NCBI GenBank assembly: GCA_040219355.1
Contig: JAVJSN010000006.1
Location: 30,929-94,928, forward strand
Length of the DNA: 64,000 nt
Origin: MH13 sp040219355
GTDB taxonomy: Bacteria > Pseudomonadota > Alphaproteobacteria > Rhizobiales > MH13
Direction of reading: 5' to 3'
The translations under genes and the position numbers were made by a program. The notes beneath the pieces were generated by a model, which ran no database searches, was not told the origin of the DNA, and saw nothing but the letters and a program-made list of their open reading frames with translations. Of this stretch, positions 33,939 to 42,098 are shown piece by piece; the stretch's first letter is position 1; each line of letters starts with the position of its first letter.

Positions 33939-33975
33939 GGACCGTTAGGCGCTTGTCCGTTGCGCCGTTCGGTCC
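33939..33975 (-). promoter_or_regulatory. Hairpin after the glycine riboswitch (expression platform)
   Basis: Long stem-loop: GGACCG/CGGTCC, a symmetric 3-nt internal loop, then GGCGC/GCGCC with a 9-nt loop. It begins at the base of aptamer 2 and ends ~33 nt before the start codon. No T-run follows, so control of translation or a Rho-dependent mechanism is more likely than intrinsic termination. Confidence 0.6.
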
Positions 33976-33977
33976 CC

Positions 33978-34195
33978 ATCTGTCCTCGAACCTGAGAGTT
34001 TCGTCGCCTCAACCCCTTAACTGGGCCTCGCACCCTTGCGGCGCGATGTTGGACGGCGTTGCTCCTTCGGTGGATCATCCAGGGATGACCGCTCTCCAGA
34101 TTGCCTTGTCACGCTACGGTCCTTTCGCCTGAAAGATTCCGGGGAGGTTGCTTCTTCGGCCCTGCCAACGACTGTCGGCAGCGTCTCCCGTAACG
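33978..34195 (-). promoter_or_regulatory. Tandem glycine riboswitch
   Basis: Two aptamers in the dadA leader. Aptamer 1 (34112-34195): P1 formed by CGTTACGG and CCGTAGCG, core GGGAGA, GCCGAAGAAGCAA and TTTCAGGCGAAAGGACC. Aptamer 2 (33978-34101): P1 ATCTG/CAGAT, core GGAGAG, ACCGAAGGAGCAA and CTCTCAGG...GAGGACAGAT. The short linker and the order match the cooperative tandem glycine sensor. Usually such elements switch on glycine-cleavage genes; here the target is a DadA-family gene. Confidence 0.93.
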
Positions 34196-34355
34196 CTCTG
34201 CATTAAAACGACCCATGCCACGAATCGTGATGTGCGACAAGATGGCCTAGCGATGCGCCATGCTGAAAGTGTGTGCACAAATGCGTAAAAGGGTCGGTCT
34301 TCAAGGGGCAAACAGCCCAACCATGCATTTCTTCTTTGCTCTGGCCTGATGCGCC

Positions 34356-35123
34356 TTAAGGCGCGATCAGCCCAACCGCTTTGCGTATCCCCTCATCGCG
34401 CAGCGAAACATCGCCACCAAGGTGAGGGTCGGCCTCTTGGGTGCACAGCCAAGCGATAGCTTTGGCGGGCCACTCGGCTGGGATATGAACGTTTGGATCA
34501 AGCTGACTGACCGGATTGATGCCCGATGCCTTGATGTCCACTTGCATTTGCGTTGCTACAGTACCCGGCGAAAGCCCAACCGCGCGCACGCCTTCCTCTG
34601 CGAACTCTTTGTGCAGACAACGCGTTAGCATCAATACCGCCGCTTTCGATGAGCAGTAGTGACTCCAGCCTTCCATGGCATTGGTCGCTGCGCCAGAGGA
34701 GATATTGACGATGGTGCCGCCCCCTGCGGCCTGCATGCCGGGCAAGACCGCGCGGGCGCAGTGATAAACCCCCTTGACGTTGACATCGATCACCTTACCC
34801 CAATCGGCAGGGTCAAGATCGTCCATCCGGCCAATTGGCTCGATAATCCCTGCATTGTTGACCAGAATGGTCACCGGGCCAAAGGTATCTCGGGCGGCCT
34901 TCACTGCTGCTTCAACCTGCGCGTTGTCAGCGACGTCGCACGCCACCGCCAGCGCCTTGCCACCTTCAGCTTGAATAGCTGCAGCATGCTTTTCGATATC
35001 ACCTGTAGAGCGCGCCGCGAGAACAACATTGGCGCCTTTGCTGGCAAACTCTCGTGCGGTGGCGGAACCAATACCCCGGCTTGCGCCCGTAATAAGGACC
35101 GTTTGGTTGGTGAAATCAGGCAT
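34356..35123 (-). CDS. Short-chain dehydrogenase/reductase
   Basis: A 255-residue classical SDR: VLITGASRGIGSATAREFAS (NAD(P) binding), VNNAGIIEPIG, the catalytic Ser in VNISSGAATNAM, and YCSSKAAVLMLT giving Tyr/Lys. Substrate unknown; the group includes 3-oxoacyl-ACP and many alcohol dehydrogenases. It is divergent from the Xre-RES toxin-antitoxin genes and shares a 62-nt spacer with them. A 232-nt gap separates it from the glycine riboswitch of dadA. Confidence 0.85.
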   Translation of the reverse strand: MPDFTNQTVLITGASRGIGSATAREFASKGANVVLAARSTGDIEKHAAAIQAEGGKALAVACDVADNAQVEAAVKAARDTFGPVTILVNNAGIIEPIGRMDDLDPADWGKVIDVNVKGVYHCARAVLPGMQAAGGGTIVNISSGAATNAMEGWSHYCSSKAAVLMLTRCLHKEFAEEGVRAVGLSPGTVATQMQVDIKASGINPVSQLDPNVHIPAEWPAKAIAWLCTQEADPHLGGDVSLRDEGIRKAVGLIAP

Positions 35124-35151
35124 AGCTTAGTCCTTTTGATCTTGTTTTAGT

Positions 35152-35163
35152 GTCCATATGGAC
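35152..35163. promoter_or_regulatory. Candidate antitoxin operator (GTCCATATGGAC)
   Basis: Perfect 12-bp palindrome 23 nt before the Xre antitoxin start, followed by TATATT. Position suits autoregulation by the antitoxin; it also lies near the start of the divergent SDR gene, which could be co-regulated. Confidence 0.55.
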
Positions 35164-35185
35164 TATATTTGGAGCAAGGAGACAG

Positions 35186-35578
35186 ATGATGGCCCTTGCA
35201 GACGTTCATTCATCGCCCACTGATATGCAGTCAGTGGGTCTTAAAGCCTACAGCAGACTTACCGCAGAGTGGTGCCTCACCCTGCGCGAGGCGGCACAGC
35301 TTCTCGATGTATCGGAATCGACATGGAAGCGGATCAAGGCAGAGCAGTTTTCTGGTGATCTTACCCGCGATCAAATGCTGCGGTTGAGTGCGCTTGTCGG
35401 GCTTTATAAGGCCTTAGCGCTTTATTTCGACTCACCTTTGTCCGAACGATGGGTGAAGCTTGAGAATACCGGTCCTTTGTTTGATGGGCAACGCCCGCTT
35501 GCCCGCATGATTGAGGGTGGTTTGCCAACCATTATTGCCGTGCGCACCTATGTCGATGCGCTTCGAGGCGGCGCTTGA
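35186..35578 (+). CDS. Xre/MbcA/ParS-family antitoxin
   Basis: A 130-residue protein with an N-terminal helix-turn-helix-like part (WCLTLREAAQLLDVSESTWK) and the C-terminal MbcA/ParS toxin-binding domain (RLSALVGLYKALALYFDSPL, FDGQRPLARMIEGGLPTI). It neutralises the RES toxin encoded next, whose start overlaps its stop. AAGGAGACAG precedes two adjacent ATGs; 35186 is used. Confidence 0.88.
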   Translation: MMALADVHSSPTDMQSVGLKAYSRLTAEWCLTLREAAQLLDVSESTWKRIKAEQFSGDLTRDQMLRLSALVGLYKALALYFDSPLSERWVKLENTGPLFDGQRPLARMIEGGLPTIIAVRTYVDALRGGA

Positions 35579-36270
35579 ACCTTCAAGTGATCAATGACCG
35601 CGCTTTGGTTCGGCTGATCCCGGCGACCTATCACAAGCCGCCCGTGTTGCGTGGCCTTGTCGATAGCGATGCGGAGGCCGCTCTTCTGGCTGATTTGGAG
35701 GCGATGACGAACCAACGTCTCAAAGTCGAGAAAGAAGGCACGCCTGCATTGGATCGGCGCGAACTTGCTTTCGCGCGGCGCAGCGCGGATCTGCGCGTGT
35801 ATGGCCAGACCCACATCAACGCCGCCTTTGCCTACACGCGCGCCGGCGGCAACCGTTTCAATGATGAAAGCCGAGGCGCGTGGTACTGCGCCTATGATCT
35901 GCACACATCTGCTGCGGAGGTTGGATATCACCGCACCCGTGAGCTTAGCTTCATTGGTATCTTCGAGGATGAAGCGCGTTATGTGGAACTGCTGGCCGAC
36001 TTTGTTGGATCGTTTCCAAGCATCACCACCGCCTCACATCCAGATGCCCTGCAGAATGATCCAGCGCTCGGCTACCCAGTTGGGCAAGCACTGGCAAAAG
36101 CATTGCGAACTGAGGGACATCGCGGACTGCTTTACCCGTCGGTTCGCCATCAGGGGGGCCGGTGTTTCGTCGCCTTCGACCCGCACATCGTGCAAAACGT
36201 GCGCCCTGGTGCCAGTTGGACATTCACCTGGTCTGGATCGCCAGACTATTCCTTGCAGGGCGTTGCATGA
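35575..36270 (+). CDS. RES-domain toxin (NAD+-degrading family)
   Basis: A 231-residue RES-domain protein. RLIPATYHKPPVLRG begins the domain; FNDESRGAWYCAYDLHTSAA and EVGYHRTRELSF carry the conserved Arg/Glu/Ser region. RES toxins such as MbcT destroy NAD+ and are held by Xre antitoxins. Start is a TTG overlapping the antitoxin stop by 4 nt. At 231 residues it is longer than the ~150-180 of typical RES proteins, because of an N-terminal extension. Confidence 0.85.
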   Translation: MNLQVINDRALVRLIPATYHKPPVLRGLVDSDAEAALLADLEAMTNQRLKVEKEGTPALDRRELAFARRSADLRVYGQTHINAAFAYTRAGGNRFNDESRGAWYCAYDLHTSAAEVGYHRTRELSFIGIFEDEARYVELLADFVGSFPSITTASHPDALQNDPALGYPVGQALAKALRTEGHRGLLYPSVRHQGGRCFVAFDPHIVQNVRPGASWTFTWSGSPDYSLQGVA

Positions 36271-37598
36271 TGTTTGGCTCACCAACCCGCCGCGATGCAC
36301 TTAAGCTTGGCCTTGCAACAAGTCTCCTGCCAAAACTCGGGCAAGCCGCCAGCAACACTGAAGTGATTGTCATTGGTGCCGGCATGTCCGGGCTGGCCGC
36401 TGCGCGCACTCTGGTTGATGCCGGCGTACGTGTTCTGGTGCTTGAGGCATCAAACCGCATCGGCGGGCGTATTCGCACAGACCGATCGCTTGGACTACCG
36501 GTGGAAGTGGGCGCGGGTTGGATTCATGGCCCGGACGGCAACCCAATTTCTGATCTTGCCAGCAATGCTGGGCTGGAAACGTTTCTGACAGACGATGAAA
36601 ACCTAGAGGTTCATCGCGCTGATGGCGTGCCAGTTAGCGATGCCGATGTGGTGAGTGGCGAGGCCAGACTGGCACGCCTTGCCGAGCAGATTGACGAGGC
36701 TGTGGAGACCGACATGGCGATGTCGGAGGCGATCGCGCGCTTTGGTGCGGGCGAGCTTGATGATCCGCTGATGCGGTGGATGTTGTCGGCCTACCTTGAG
36801 TTTCTCACCGGAGGGCCAGTTGGCGACATCTCTGCCTCGATGTGGGATGAGGATGATGGCTTTGCCGGTGCCGATGTCATTTTGCCGGCTGGCTATGACC
36901 AAATCTTGCCGCAACTTGCGAATGGCCTGGATATTCGCTTTGGTGAGAGGGCGCAAAGCATTGCCTACGGCTCGGACGGTGTAAGCGTGTCAACAGCGAA
37001 CGGTACGTTTCAAGCCAACCAGCTTATCTGCACGTTGCCAATCGGCGTTCTAAAAGCTGGCAGCGTCACGTTCGATCCGCCTCTGCCAAGCACCTATCAA
37101 AACTCGATTCGGGCCTTGGGGCTGGGCCAGGTGACGAAGCTGGCGCTGCGCTTTTATGCGCCGTTCTGGCCAGACGATGTTCAGTATTTCGGGGTAACCA
37201 CTGAGCCCATGGGTCGATGGCCCTATCTGATGAACGCGATGACCTATAGCGATGTCCCCCTGATCATGGGCGTCAGCCTGGGTGCCTACGCGCCAATCGC
37301 CGATGCGATGAGCGCCGAGGACGCGGCGATCGATATGATGGATGTCTTGCGTGGCGTTTTCGGCACCAGTATCCCAGAGCCAACGGGCGTCTTGAAAAGC
37401 GCATGGTCGCACGACCCGCTTGCCCTTGGAGCCTATTCGTTTGCCAAAGTTGGCGTGCTACCAGATGACTTCGACAGGTTTGGTGAACCCATCGGTCCGC
37501 TTCACTTTGCCGGCGAGCACACAGGTTTTGACCATCACGGCAACGTGCACGGCGCTTTTCTCAGCGGCATCCGCGCCGCCGAAGCAATCATGGGCTGA
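36267..37598 (+). CDS. Flavin-containing amine oxidase (Tat-type signal)
   Basis: A 443-residue FAD amine oxidase. The N-terminus has a twin-arginine-like TRRDALKLGLATSLLPKLGQ, then EVIVIGAGMSGLAAARTLVD and the GG doublet NRIGGRIRTDRSLGLPVEVG, GAGWIHGPDGNPI and the C-terminal LHFAGEHTGFDHHGNVHGAF. Members oxidise polyamines or monoamines, making aldehydes, ammonia and peroxide. It overlaps the RES stop codon (ATGA), so it is transcribed and translated with the toxin-antitoxin pair. Substrate uncertain. Confidence 0.85.
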   Translation: MMFGSPTRRDALKLGLATSLLPKLGQAASNTEVIVIGAGMSGLAAARTLVDAGVRVLVLEASNRIGGRIRTDRSLGLPVEVGAGWIHGPDGNPISDLASNAGLETFLTDDENLEVHRADGVPVSDADVVSGEARLARLAEQIDEAVETDMAMSEAIARFGAGELDDPLMRWMLSAYLEFLTGGPVGDISASMWDEDDGFAGADVILPAGYDQILPQLANGLDIRFGERAQSIAYGSDGVSVSTANGTFQANQLICTLPIGVLKAGSVTFDPPLPSTYQNSIRALGLGQVTKLALRFYAPFWPDDVQYFGVTTEPMGRWPYLMNAMTYSDVPLIMGVSLGAYAPIADAMSAEDAAIDMMDVLRGVFGTSIPEPTGVLKSAWSHDPLALGAYSFAKVGVLPDDFDRFGEPIGPLHFAGEHTGFDHHGNVHGAFLSGIRAAEAIMG

Positions 37599-37601
37599 AC
37601 G

Positions 37602-37964
37602 TTAGGTCAGAAGCTGACTTGCCGCCAAGTGCCCGGCTCCGGCCAACCCTGCCCCGATAATCAAGGCCCAAGACACAGGGTTGCCGAACTCGTTCTTCGG
37701 GTGGTTCCGAAAGAGCCAATGAAGCCCGACGTGTATGATGGCGAAAGCCGACAGACCCGTCGCGACGCTGCTCGTCGGATCGCCTGCGCCAAAGAAAAAC
37801 AGCGCGGCAAACAGCGGCACATGCATCCAAACAAAGGTTTGGCGACCGGTCTCTTCAGGTAGGAAAGAGGCGAGAGGCAAGATGCGCCATTCATGGCGCT
37901 GCATCGCGTCAAGCTCGTGCGTGAGGAAGAAACCGAGCATGAGCCAATAGAACAGCTCGGCCAC
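37602..37964 (-). CDS. DUF6713-like small membrane protein
   Basis: About 120 residues with four hydrophobic segments and the motif THELDAMQRHEWRILPL near the N-terminus, seen in short conserved membrane proteins (DUF6713). The GTG at 37964 follows the lepA stop by 4 nt and gives the usual length; an ATG at 37940 is possible. Longer upstream frames run inside lepA and are ignored. Function unknown. Confidence 0.65.
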   Translation of the reverse strand: MAELFYWLMLGFFLTHELDAMQRHEWRILPLASFLPEETGRQTFVWMHVPLFAALFFFGAGDPTSSVATGLSAFAIIHVGLHWLFRNHPKNEFGNPVSWALIIGAGLAGAGHLAASQLLT

Positions 37965-37968
37965 CTGC

Positions 37969-39834
37969 CTAGCTGTCCATCTTAAGCGCTTTGATGAACG
38001 CTTCCTGCGGAATGTCCACTTTACCGAACTGGCGCATCTTCTTCTTGCCGGCCTTCTGCTTTTCCAGAAGCTTGCGCTTGCGGGTGACATCGCCGCCATA
38101 GCACTTGGCCGTCACATCTTTGCGCAGGGCGCGGATGGTCTCGCGGGCAATGATCTTGCCGCCAATGGCCGCCTGGATCGGGATCACAAACATGTGCTGC
38201 GGGATCAGGTCCTTCAGCTTCTCGCACATTGCCCGACCGCGATATTCAGCTTGGCTGCGATGCACCAGAATAGACAAGGCATCCACAGGCTCAGAGTTCA
38301 CCAAAATCTGCATCTTCACCAGATCCCCAGCCTGATGGCCGGTAATCTGATAGTCGAAGCTCGCATAACCTTTGGAGATCGATTTCAAGCGGTCGTAGAA
38401 ATCAAACACCACTTCGTTGAGCGGCAACTGGTAGACCAGCATGGCGCGCGAGCCGACGTAGGACAGCTCTTTTTGAACGCCTCGGCGTTCCTGACACAGT
38501 TTTAGGATCGCGCCCAGATATTCATCCGGCGTCAGGATAGTCGCGGTAATCCAAGGCTCACGGATCTCCTCAATCTTCATCACATCAGGCATGTCGGCAG
38601 GGTTGTGGAGTTCTTCCACCACCGGTTCGCCCTCATCATTGGCGCCCTTGCGCATCTGAATTTCGTAAACCACCGAGGGGGCCGTTGCGATCAGATCCAA
38701 ATTGAATTCACGTTCCAGCCGCTCCTGCACGATTTCAAGGTGCAAAAGTCCAAGGAACCCACAGCGGAAGCCAAAGCCCAGCGCAGCTGAACTTTCCATC
38801 TCAAACGAGAAACTCGCATCATTGAGGCGCAGCTTGCCCATGGCGGCGCGCAAATCTTCAAAGTCGGCTGCATCGATGGGGAACAGTCCGCAGAAAACCA
38901 CCGGCTGGGCAGGTTTAAAGCCTGGCAGCATCTGCTTGGTAGGCTTCTTATCGTCAGTGATCGTGTCACCAACGCGGGTATCGGCAACCTCTTTGATCGA
39001 GGCGGTCATGAAACCGATTTCGCCAGGTCCAAGCTCATTGAGCGTTGCAAGCTTCGGCGTAATCACCCCTACTCGATCAACATCGTACGAAGCGCCGGTG
39101 CCCATCATGCGGACCCTCTGGCCCTTCTTCAGCCTGCCGTCGATGATGCGCACCAGCACCACGACCCCGAGATACGCATCATACCAGCTATCCACCAGCA
39201 TGGCTTTGAGCGTCGCATTCGGGTTGCCCTTGGGGGCTGGAAGGCGGGTGACGATGGCCTCCAACACCTCGTCAACGCCAAGGCCCGTTTTGGCCGAAAT
39301 CATCACCGCGTCAGAGGCATCCAGGCCGATGACGTCTTCAATCTGTTGTTGCACGCGCTCCGGCTCAGCAGCAGGCAAATCGACCTTGTTGAGAACCGGT
39401 ACGATTTCATGGTCGTTCTCAATGGCCTGATAAACGTTGGCGAGTGTCTGGGCTTCTACGCCCTGAGAGGCATCCACCACCAGCAGCGAGCCCTCACAAG
39501 CGGCAAGTGAACGGTTCACCTCATAGGCGAAATCGACGTGGCCTGGCGTATCAATGAGATTCAGTGTGTAGGTGACACCATCCTTGGCGGGATAAAGCAG
39601 GCGCACGGTTTGGGCCTTGATGGTGATGCCGCGCTCGCGCTCAATGTCCATCGAATCAAGGATTTGCTCCTTCATCTCACGCTCGCTCAAGCCGCCTGTC
39701 ATCTGGATCAGGCGGTCGGCTAGCGTCGATTTTCCATGGTCAATATGAGCGACGATGGAGAAATTGCGGATATGGCTGATTTCCACCGTTTCATCGGCAG
39801 AACCAGTTTGAGGGGCGAGTGCGGTTTCGTTCAT
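37969..39834 (-). CDS. lepA: Elongation factor 4
   Basis: A 621-residue translational GTPase. SIVAHIDHGKSTLADRLI is G1, RERGITIKAQTV G2, DTPGHVDFAYEV G3 and NKVDLPAAE G4; the LepA C-terminal domain with KMRQFGKVDIPQEAFIKAL ends the protein. LepA binds the ribosome and back-translocates or rescues it. An in-frame extension to 40218 overlaps the cobalamin riboswitch on the other strand and is not LepA-like; MNETALAPQ at 39834 is the likely start. Confidence 0.95.
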   Translation of the reverse strand: MNETALAPQTGSADETVEISHIRNFSIVAHIDHGKSTLADRLIQMTGGLSEREMKEQILDSMDIERERGITIKAQTVRLLYPAKDGVTYTLNLIDTPGHVDFAYEVNRSLAACEGSLLVVDASQGVEAQTLANVYQAIENDHEIVPVLNKVDLPAAEPERVQQQIEDVIGLDASDAVMISAKTGLGVDEVLEAIVTRLPAPKGNPNATLKAMLVDSWYDAYLGVVVLVRIIDGRLKKGQRVRMMGTGASYDVDRVGVITPKLATLNELGPGEIGFMTASIKEVADTRVGDTITDDKKPTKQMLPGFKPAQPVVFCGLFPIDAADFEDLRAAMGKLRLNDASFSFEMESSAALGFGFRCGFLGLLHLEIVQERLEREFNLDLIATAPSVVYEIQMRKGANDEGEPVVEELHNPADMPDVMKIEEIREPWITATILTPDEYLGAILKLCQERRGVQKELSYVGSRAMLVYQLPLNEVVFDFYDRLKSISKGYASFDYQITGHQAGDLVKMQILVNSEPVDALSILVHRSQAEYRGRAMCEKLKDLIPQHMFVIPIQAAIGGKIIARETIRALRKDVTAKCYGGDVTRKRKLLEKQKAGKKKMRQFGKVDIPQEAFIKALKMDS

Positions 39835-39934
39835 GAGCCGCCTATAGCACCGCCTCCGCATCCGGCAAAGGGATGATAGCGATGAGGGAAACTGTGTTTG
39901 CGGACCAACTGCCGCACGTTTAGGGTTGCCACTG

Positions 39935-40140
39935 TTCAGGTGCCTGACCGACGATGCAAACGCATGGCCGGTGAGGTGAAAAGGGAATGCGGGACAAGCC
40001 GACCCAAACAGGGGGCTTTGGCCGCAGCTGCCCACGCAACTGTATGCGTGAGCCATATCCTCAACGCCACTGGGTCCGACGGGTCTGGGAAGGTGGATGT
40101 GGTGATGATCGCGAGCCAGGAGACCTGCCTGAGCACAAAC
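39935..40140 (+). promoter_or_regulatory. Cobalamin (B12) riboswitch
   Basis: Conserved order of elements upstream of cbiM: GAGGTGAAAAGGGAATGCGG, GCCGCAGCTGCCCACGCAAC, GAGCC, CCACTGGG, GGGAAGGTGG and the B12 box AGCCAGGAGACCTGCC. Ends are approximate. In such riboswitches adenosylcobalamin normally represses the gene that follows. Location 44 nt before the CbiM start codon fits translational control. Confidence 0.93.
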
Positions 40141-40183
40141 CCGTGACTGCGCACGATGGGTGCGCTTACCAGGAGTGATCTTC

Positions 40184-40867
40184 ATGCATATCGAACCGGG
40201 CGTCGTCGACGGCGCCAAACTTGTCTTGTCCTACGCGACAGCCGCCGGTGCTGCTGGTCTGGCTGGCAAAATGGCGTGGGATACGATCAAGAACGATGGC
40301 TTCATGTCGTTTGGTCTGCGCGCCGCGCTGTCCACCATGGCTGTTTTCATCTTCTTTGAGCTGTTCTTCAAATACCCAGTCGGCGTGTCAGAGGTGCATT
40401 TGATCCTCGGCGCGACGCTCTATCTGGTATTTGGGGCAGGACCTGCGGCCATCGGCTTGGCGCTTGGCCTCTTGGCGCAGGGCGTCCTGTTCGCCCCTGC
40501 TGACCTGCCACAATACGCCATGAACGTCACCACGCTGATCCTGCCGCTTTGGGCGGTGGCCATGCTTGGCAAGCGCATCATTCCGACCGGCACAGCCTAT
40601 GTCGATCTGCGCTATCGCGACGTGTTGGCGCTGTCGGCCATGTATCAAGGAGGCGTTGTCGCCTGGGTCGCCTTCTGGGCGTTTTACGGCCAAGGCTTTG
40701 GTGCAGAAAACCTATCGGCCGTCGGCACGTTCGGCGTTGCCTATCTGAGCGTTGTCGCGCTGGAGCCGCTGATTGATCTGGCCGTTCTCGCCGGAGCCAA
40801 GGCGTTGGGCAATGTCGACCGTGGCAACCCATGGCTCTATGACAGGCTGCATCACGCGGCGGGTTAA
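40184..40867 (+). CDS. cbiM: CbiM-like cobalt ECF transporter S component
   Basis: A 227-residue membrane protein starting MHIEPGVVDGAKLVLSYATA; a His at position 2 near the N-terminus is the metal ligand of CbiM/NikM proteins. Several TM segments follow. Under B12 riboswitch control it likely takes up cobalt for cobalamin. The N-terminus is right, but it is shorter and less CbiM-like after residue ~80, and no cbiN, cbiQ or cbiO is next to it. The transporter may share energising subunits encoded elsewhere or work alone. Confidence 0.85.
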   Translation: MHIEPGVVDGAKLVLSYATAAGAAGLAGKMAWDTIKNDGFMSFGLRAALSTMAVFIFFELFFKYPVGVSEVHLILGATLYLVFGAGPAAIGLALGLLAQGVLFAPADLPQYAMNVTTLILPLWAVAMLGKRIIPTGTAYVDLRYRDVLALSAMYQGGVVAWVAFWAFYGQGFGAENLSAVGTFGVAYLSVVALEPLIDLAVLAGAKALGNVDRGNPWLYDRLHHAAG

Positions 40868-40878
40868 AACTCGGCATT

Positions 40879-40909
40879 CGTCACCCTCGGGCTTAACCCG
40901 TGGGTGACG
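40879..40909. terminator. Palindromic element between convergent cbiM and oxygenase genes
   Basis: CGTCACCC-T-CGGG / CCCG-T-GGGTGACG stem with 5-nt loop CTTAA. On the minus strand GAGTTTT follows closely, so it may terminate the oxygenase transcript. It resembles the REP-like alphaproteobacterial palindromes (GTCACCC...CTTNA...GGGTGAC). Confidence 0.55.
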
Positions 40910-40921
40910 ACTAAAGGGGCG

Positions 40922-41968
40922 TTACTCGTCCTTTTGCCGATGTGCAAAGGTTTCATTGATCCGCTGCTCGACATAAGCGCCAGCTTGGATCGGCTCGTAC
41001 CTCGGCGGATTGCTGGGCGACTGGCAGCTCTCCAGCACGGCAATCTCGACATCAGGGTTGGTGCCGAAAAACAACGGGATCGAATAACGTTGTTTGCCCG
41101 ATCGGTTGATCGCCCGGTGGATCGTCGATTTAAAATAGTCGTTCGTCCAACGCTCCATCATATCGCCGACATTGACGATGAACGCGCCTTCAACCGGCGG
41201 CGCTTCAATCCACTCACCAGCAGCATTCAGAACCTGAAGCGCGGCTTTGTCGTCGGTGCACAGGATCGTGAAACATTCATAGTCAGAGTGCGCACCGGTG
41301 CCGATCTGCTGCTCATCAATGACGCCATCCTGCGGCGGATAGTGCAAGACGCGCGTGACGGCCAAGGGCTTGGTGATCTTGTCATCAAAAAAGTCTTCCG
41401 GCAGCTCCAACGCCAAGGCAAAAGCGCGAAAGATCAAAGCACCAAAACCAAGAGCATCGCGCTGATAGGCCAACAGCGTATCGCGAAAACCAGGCGCCAC
41501 ATCAGCCTGCGGCCACTGGTTGGGTGAATAGCCAAAGAGCCCACGCTTCAGGTCCGGATCATCGGCGGCAAGCTCCAGCGAGAAATCAAAAGCCTCATGC
41601 ATGTCACCCTTGGCGGTCGGATCGGTGTTCTCACCCAGCAAAGGTGTGTAACCGCAGTTGTCCGGTGATTTCTCAACGCCAATCGTGCGCTTGGTTGCGT
41701 CATCCAGGGCAAAGAATTGATGCGCAGCTTCAAAGGTTGCATCGACCACGGCTTTCTCGACTGTGTGGTTGATGGCGTAGAAAAACCCCACCTCGGTGCA
41801 AGCTTTGCGCACGGCCGCGCCGACCATCGCGCGCTCGGCGGGATCGTCTGAAAGCATAGGGCCAAAATCGATCAGCGGGATCGCCTCAAAGGGCGTTGGT
41901 TTGGCCTCAAGACCCGACGCAAAAAATGCGCGTGGGCCATTGCCCGTGTCGACCGTTGCAATGCTCAT
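40922..41968 (-). CDS. 2-Oxoglutarate/Fe(II) oxygenase, isopenicillin-N-synthase family
   Basis: A 348-residue dioxygenase. N-terminal IPLIDFGPMLSDDPAERAMV and CTEVGFFYAINHTVEKAVVD are the DIOX-N region; the Fe(II) triad is His/Asp in GTGAHSDYECFTIL and a distal His in STIHRAINRSGKQRYSIPLFF, which also has the RxS 2-oxoglutarate site. Substrate unknown. Plant/bacterial homologues act on flavonoids, ethylene precursors or other small molecules; in bacteria the group is mostly uncharacterised. Confidence 0.88.
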   Translation of the reverse strand: MSIATVDTGNGPRAFFASGLEAKPTPFEAIPLIDFGPMLSDDPAERAMVGAAVRKACTEVGFFYAINHTVEKAVVDATFEAAHQFFALDDATKRTIGVEKSPDNCGYTPLLGENTDPTAKGDMHEAFDFSLELAADDPDLKRGLFGYSPNQWPQADVAPGFRDTLLAYQRDALGFGALIFRAFALALELPEDFFDDKITKPLAVTRVLHYPPQDGVIDEQQIGTGAHSDYECFTILCTDDKAALQVLNAAGEWIEAPPVEGAFIVNVGDMMERWTNDYFKSTIHRAINRSGKQRYSIPLFFGTNPDVEIAVLESCQSPSNPPRYEPIQAGAYVEQRINETFAHRQKDE

Positions 41969-42060
41969 ACCTTACTCCTTGAAAACGCTCAAAGGTAAGA
42001 TGGCGCGCAAGGCGCGCGCCGTCAAAGCTCAATTGCAGCCAATGCTGATCTTCTTGTGAG

Positions 42061-42084
42061 CACAAACACTGCGAGTGTTTTGTG
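42061..42084. other. Hairpin downstream of chemoreceptor gene
   Basis: CACAAACACT and AGTGTTTTGTG pair with one bulged base around GCG, 15 nt past the chemoreceptor stop. A second inverted repeat of GGCGCGC type is ~40 nt further. Weak T content only; possibly the 3' end of that operon. Confidence 0.4.
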
Positions 42085-42098
42085 TTGGCTCGGTTGAA

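Noticed and set aside
39835..40218. 128-codon N-terminal extension of lepA
   Set aside because: No LepA homology and antisense to the B12 riboswitch; the internal ATG gives the normal length.
42001..42025. GGCGCGC inverted repeat as a promoter operator of the oxygenase
   Set aside because: GC-rich, next to two other hairpins and without the spacing of a regulator box; more likely a transcript-end structure.
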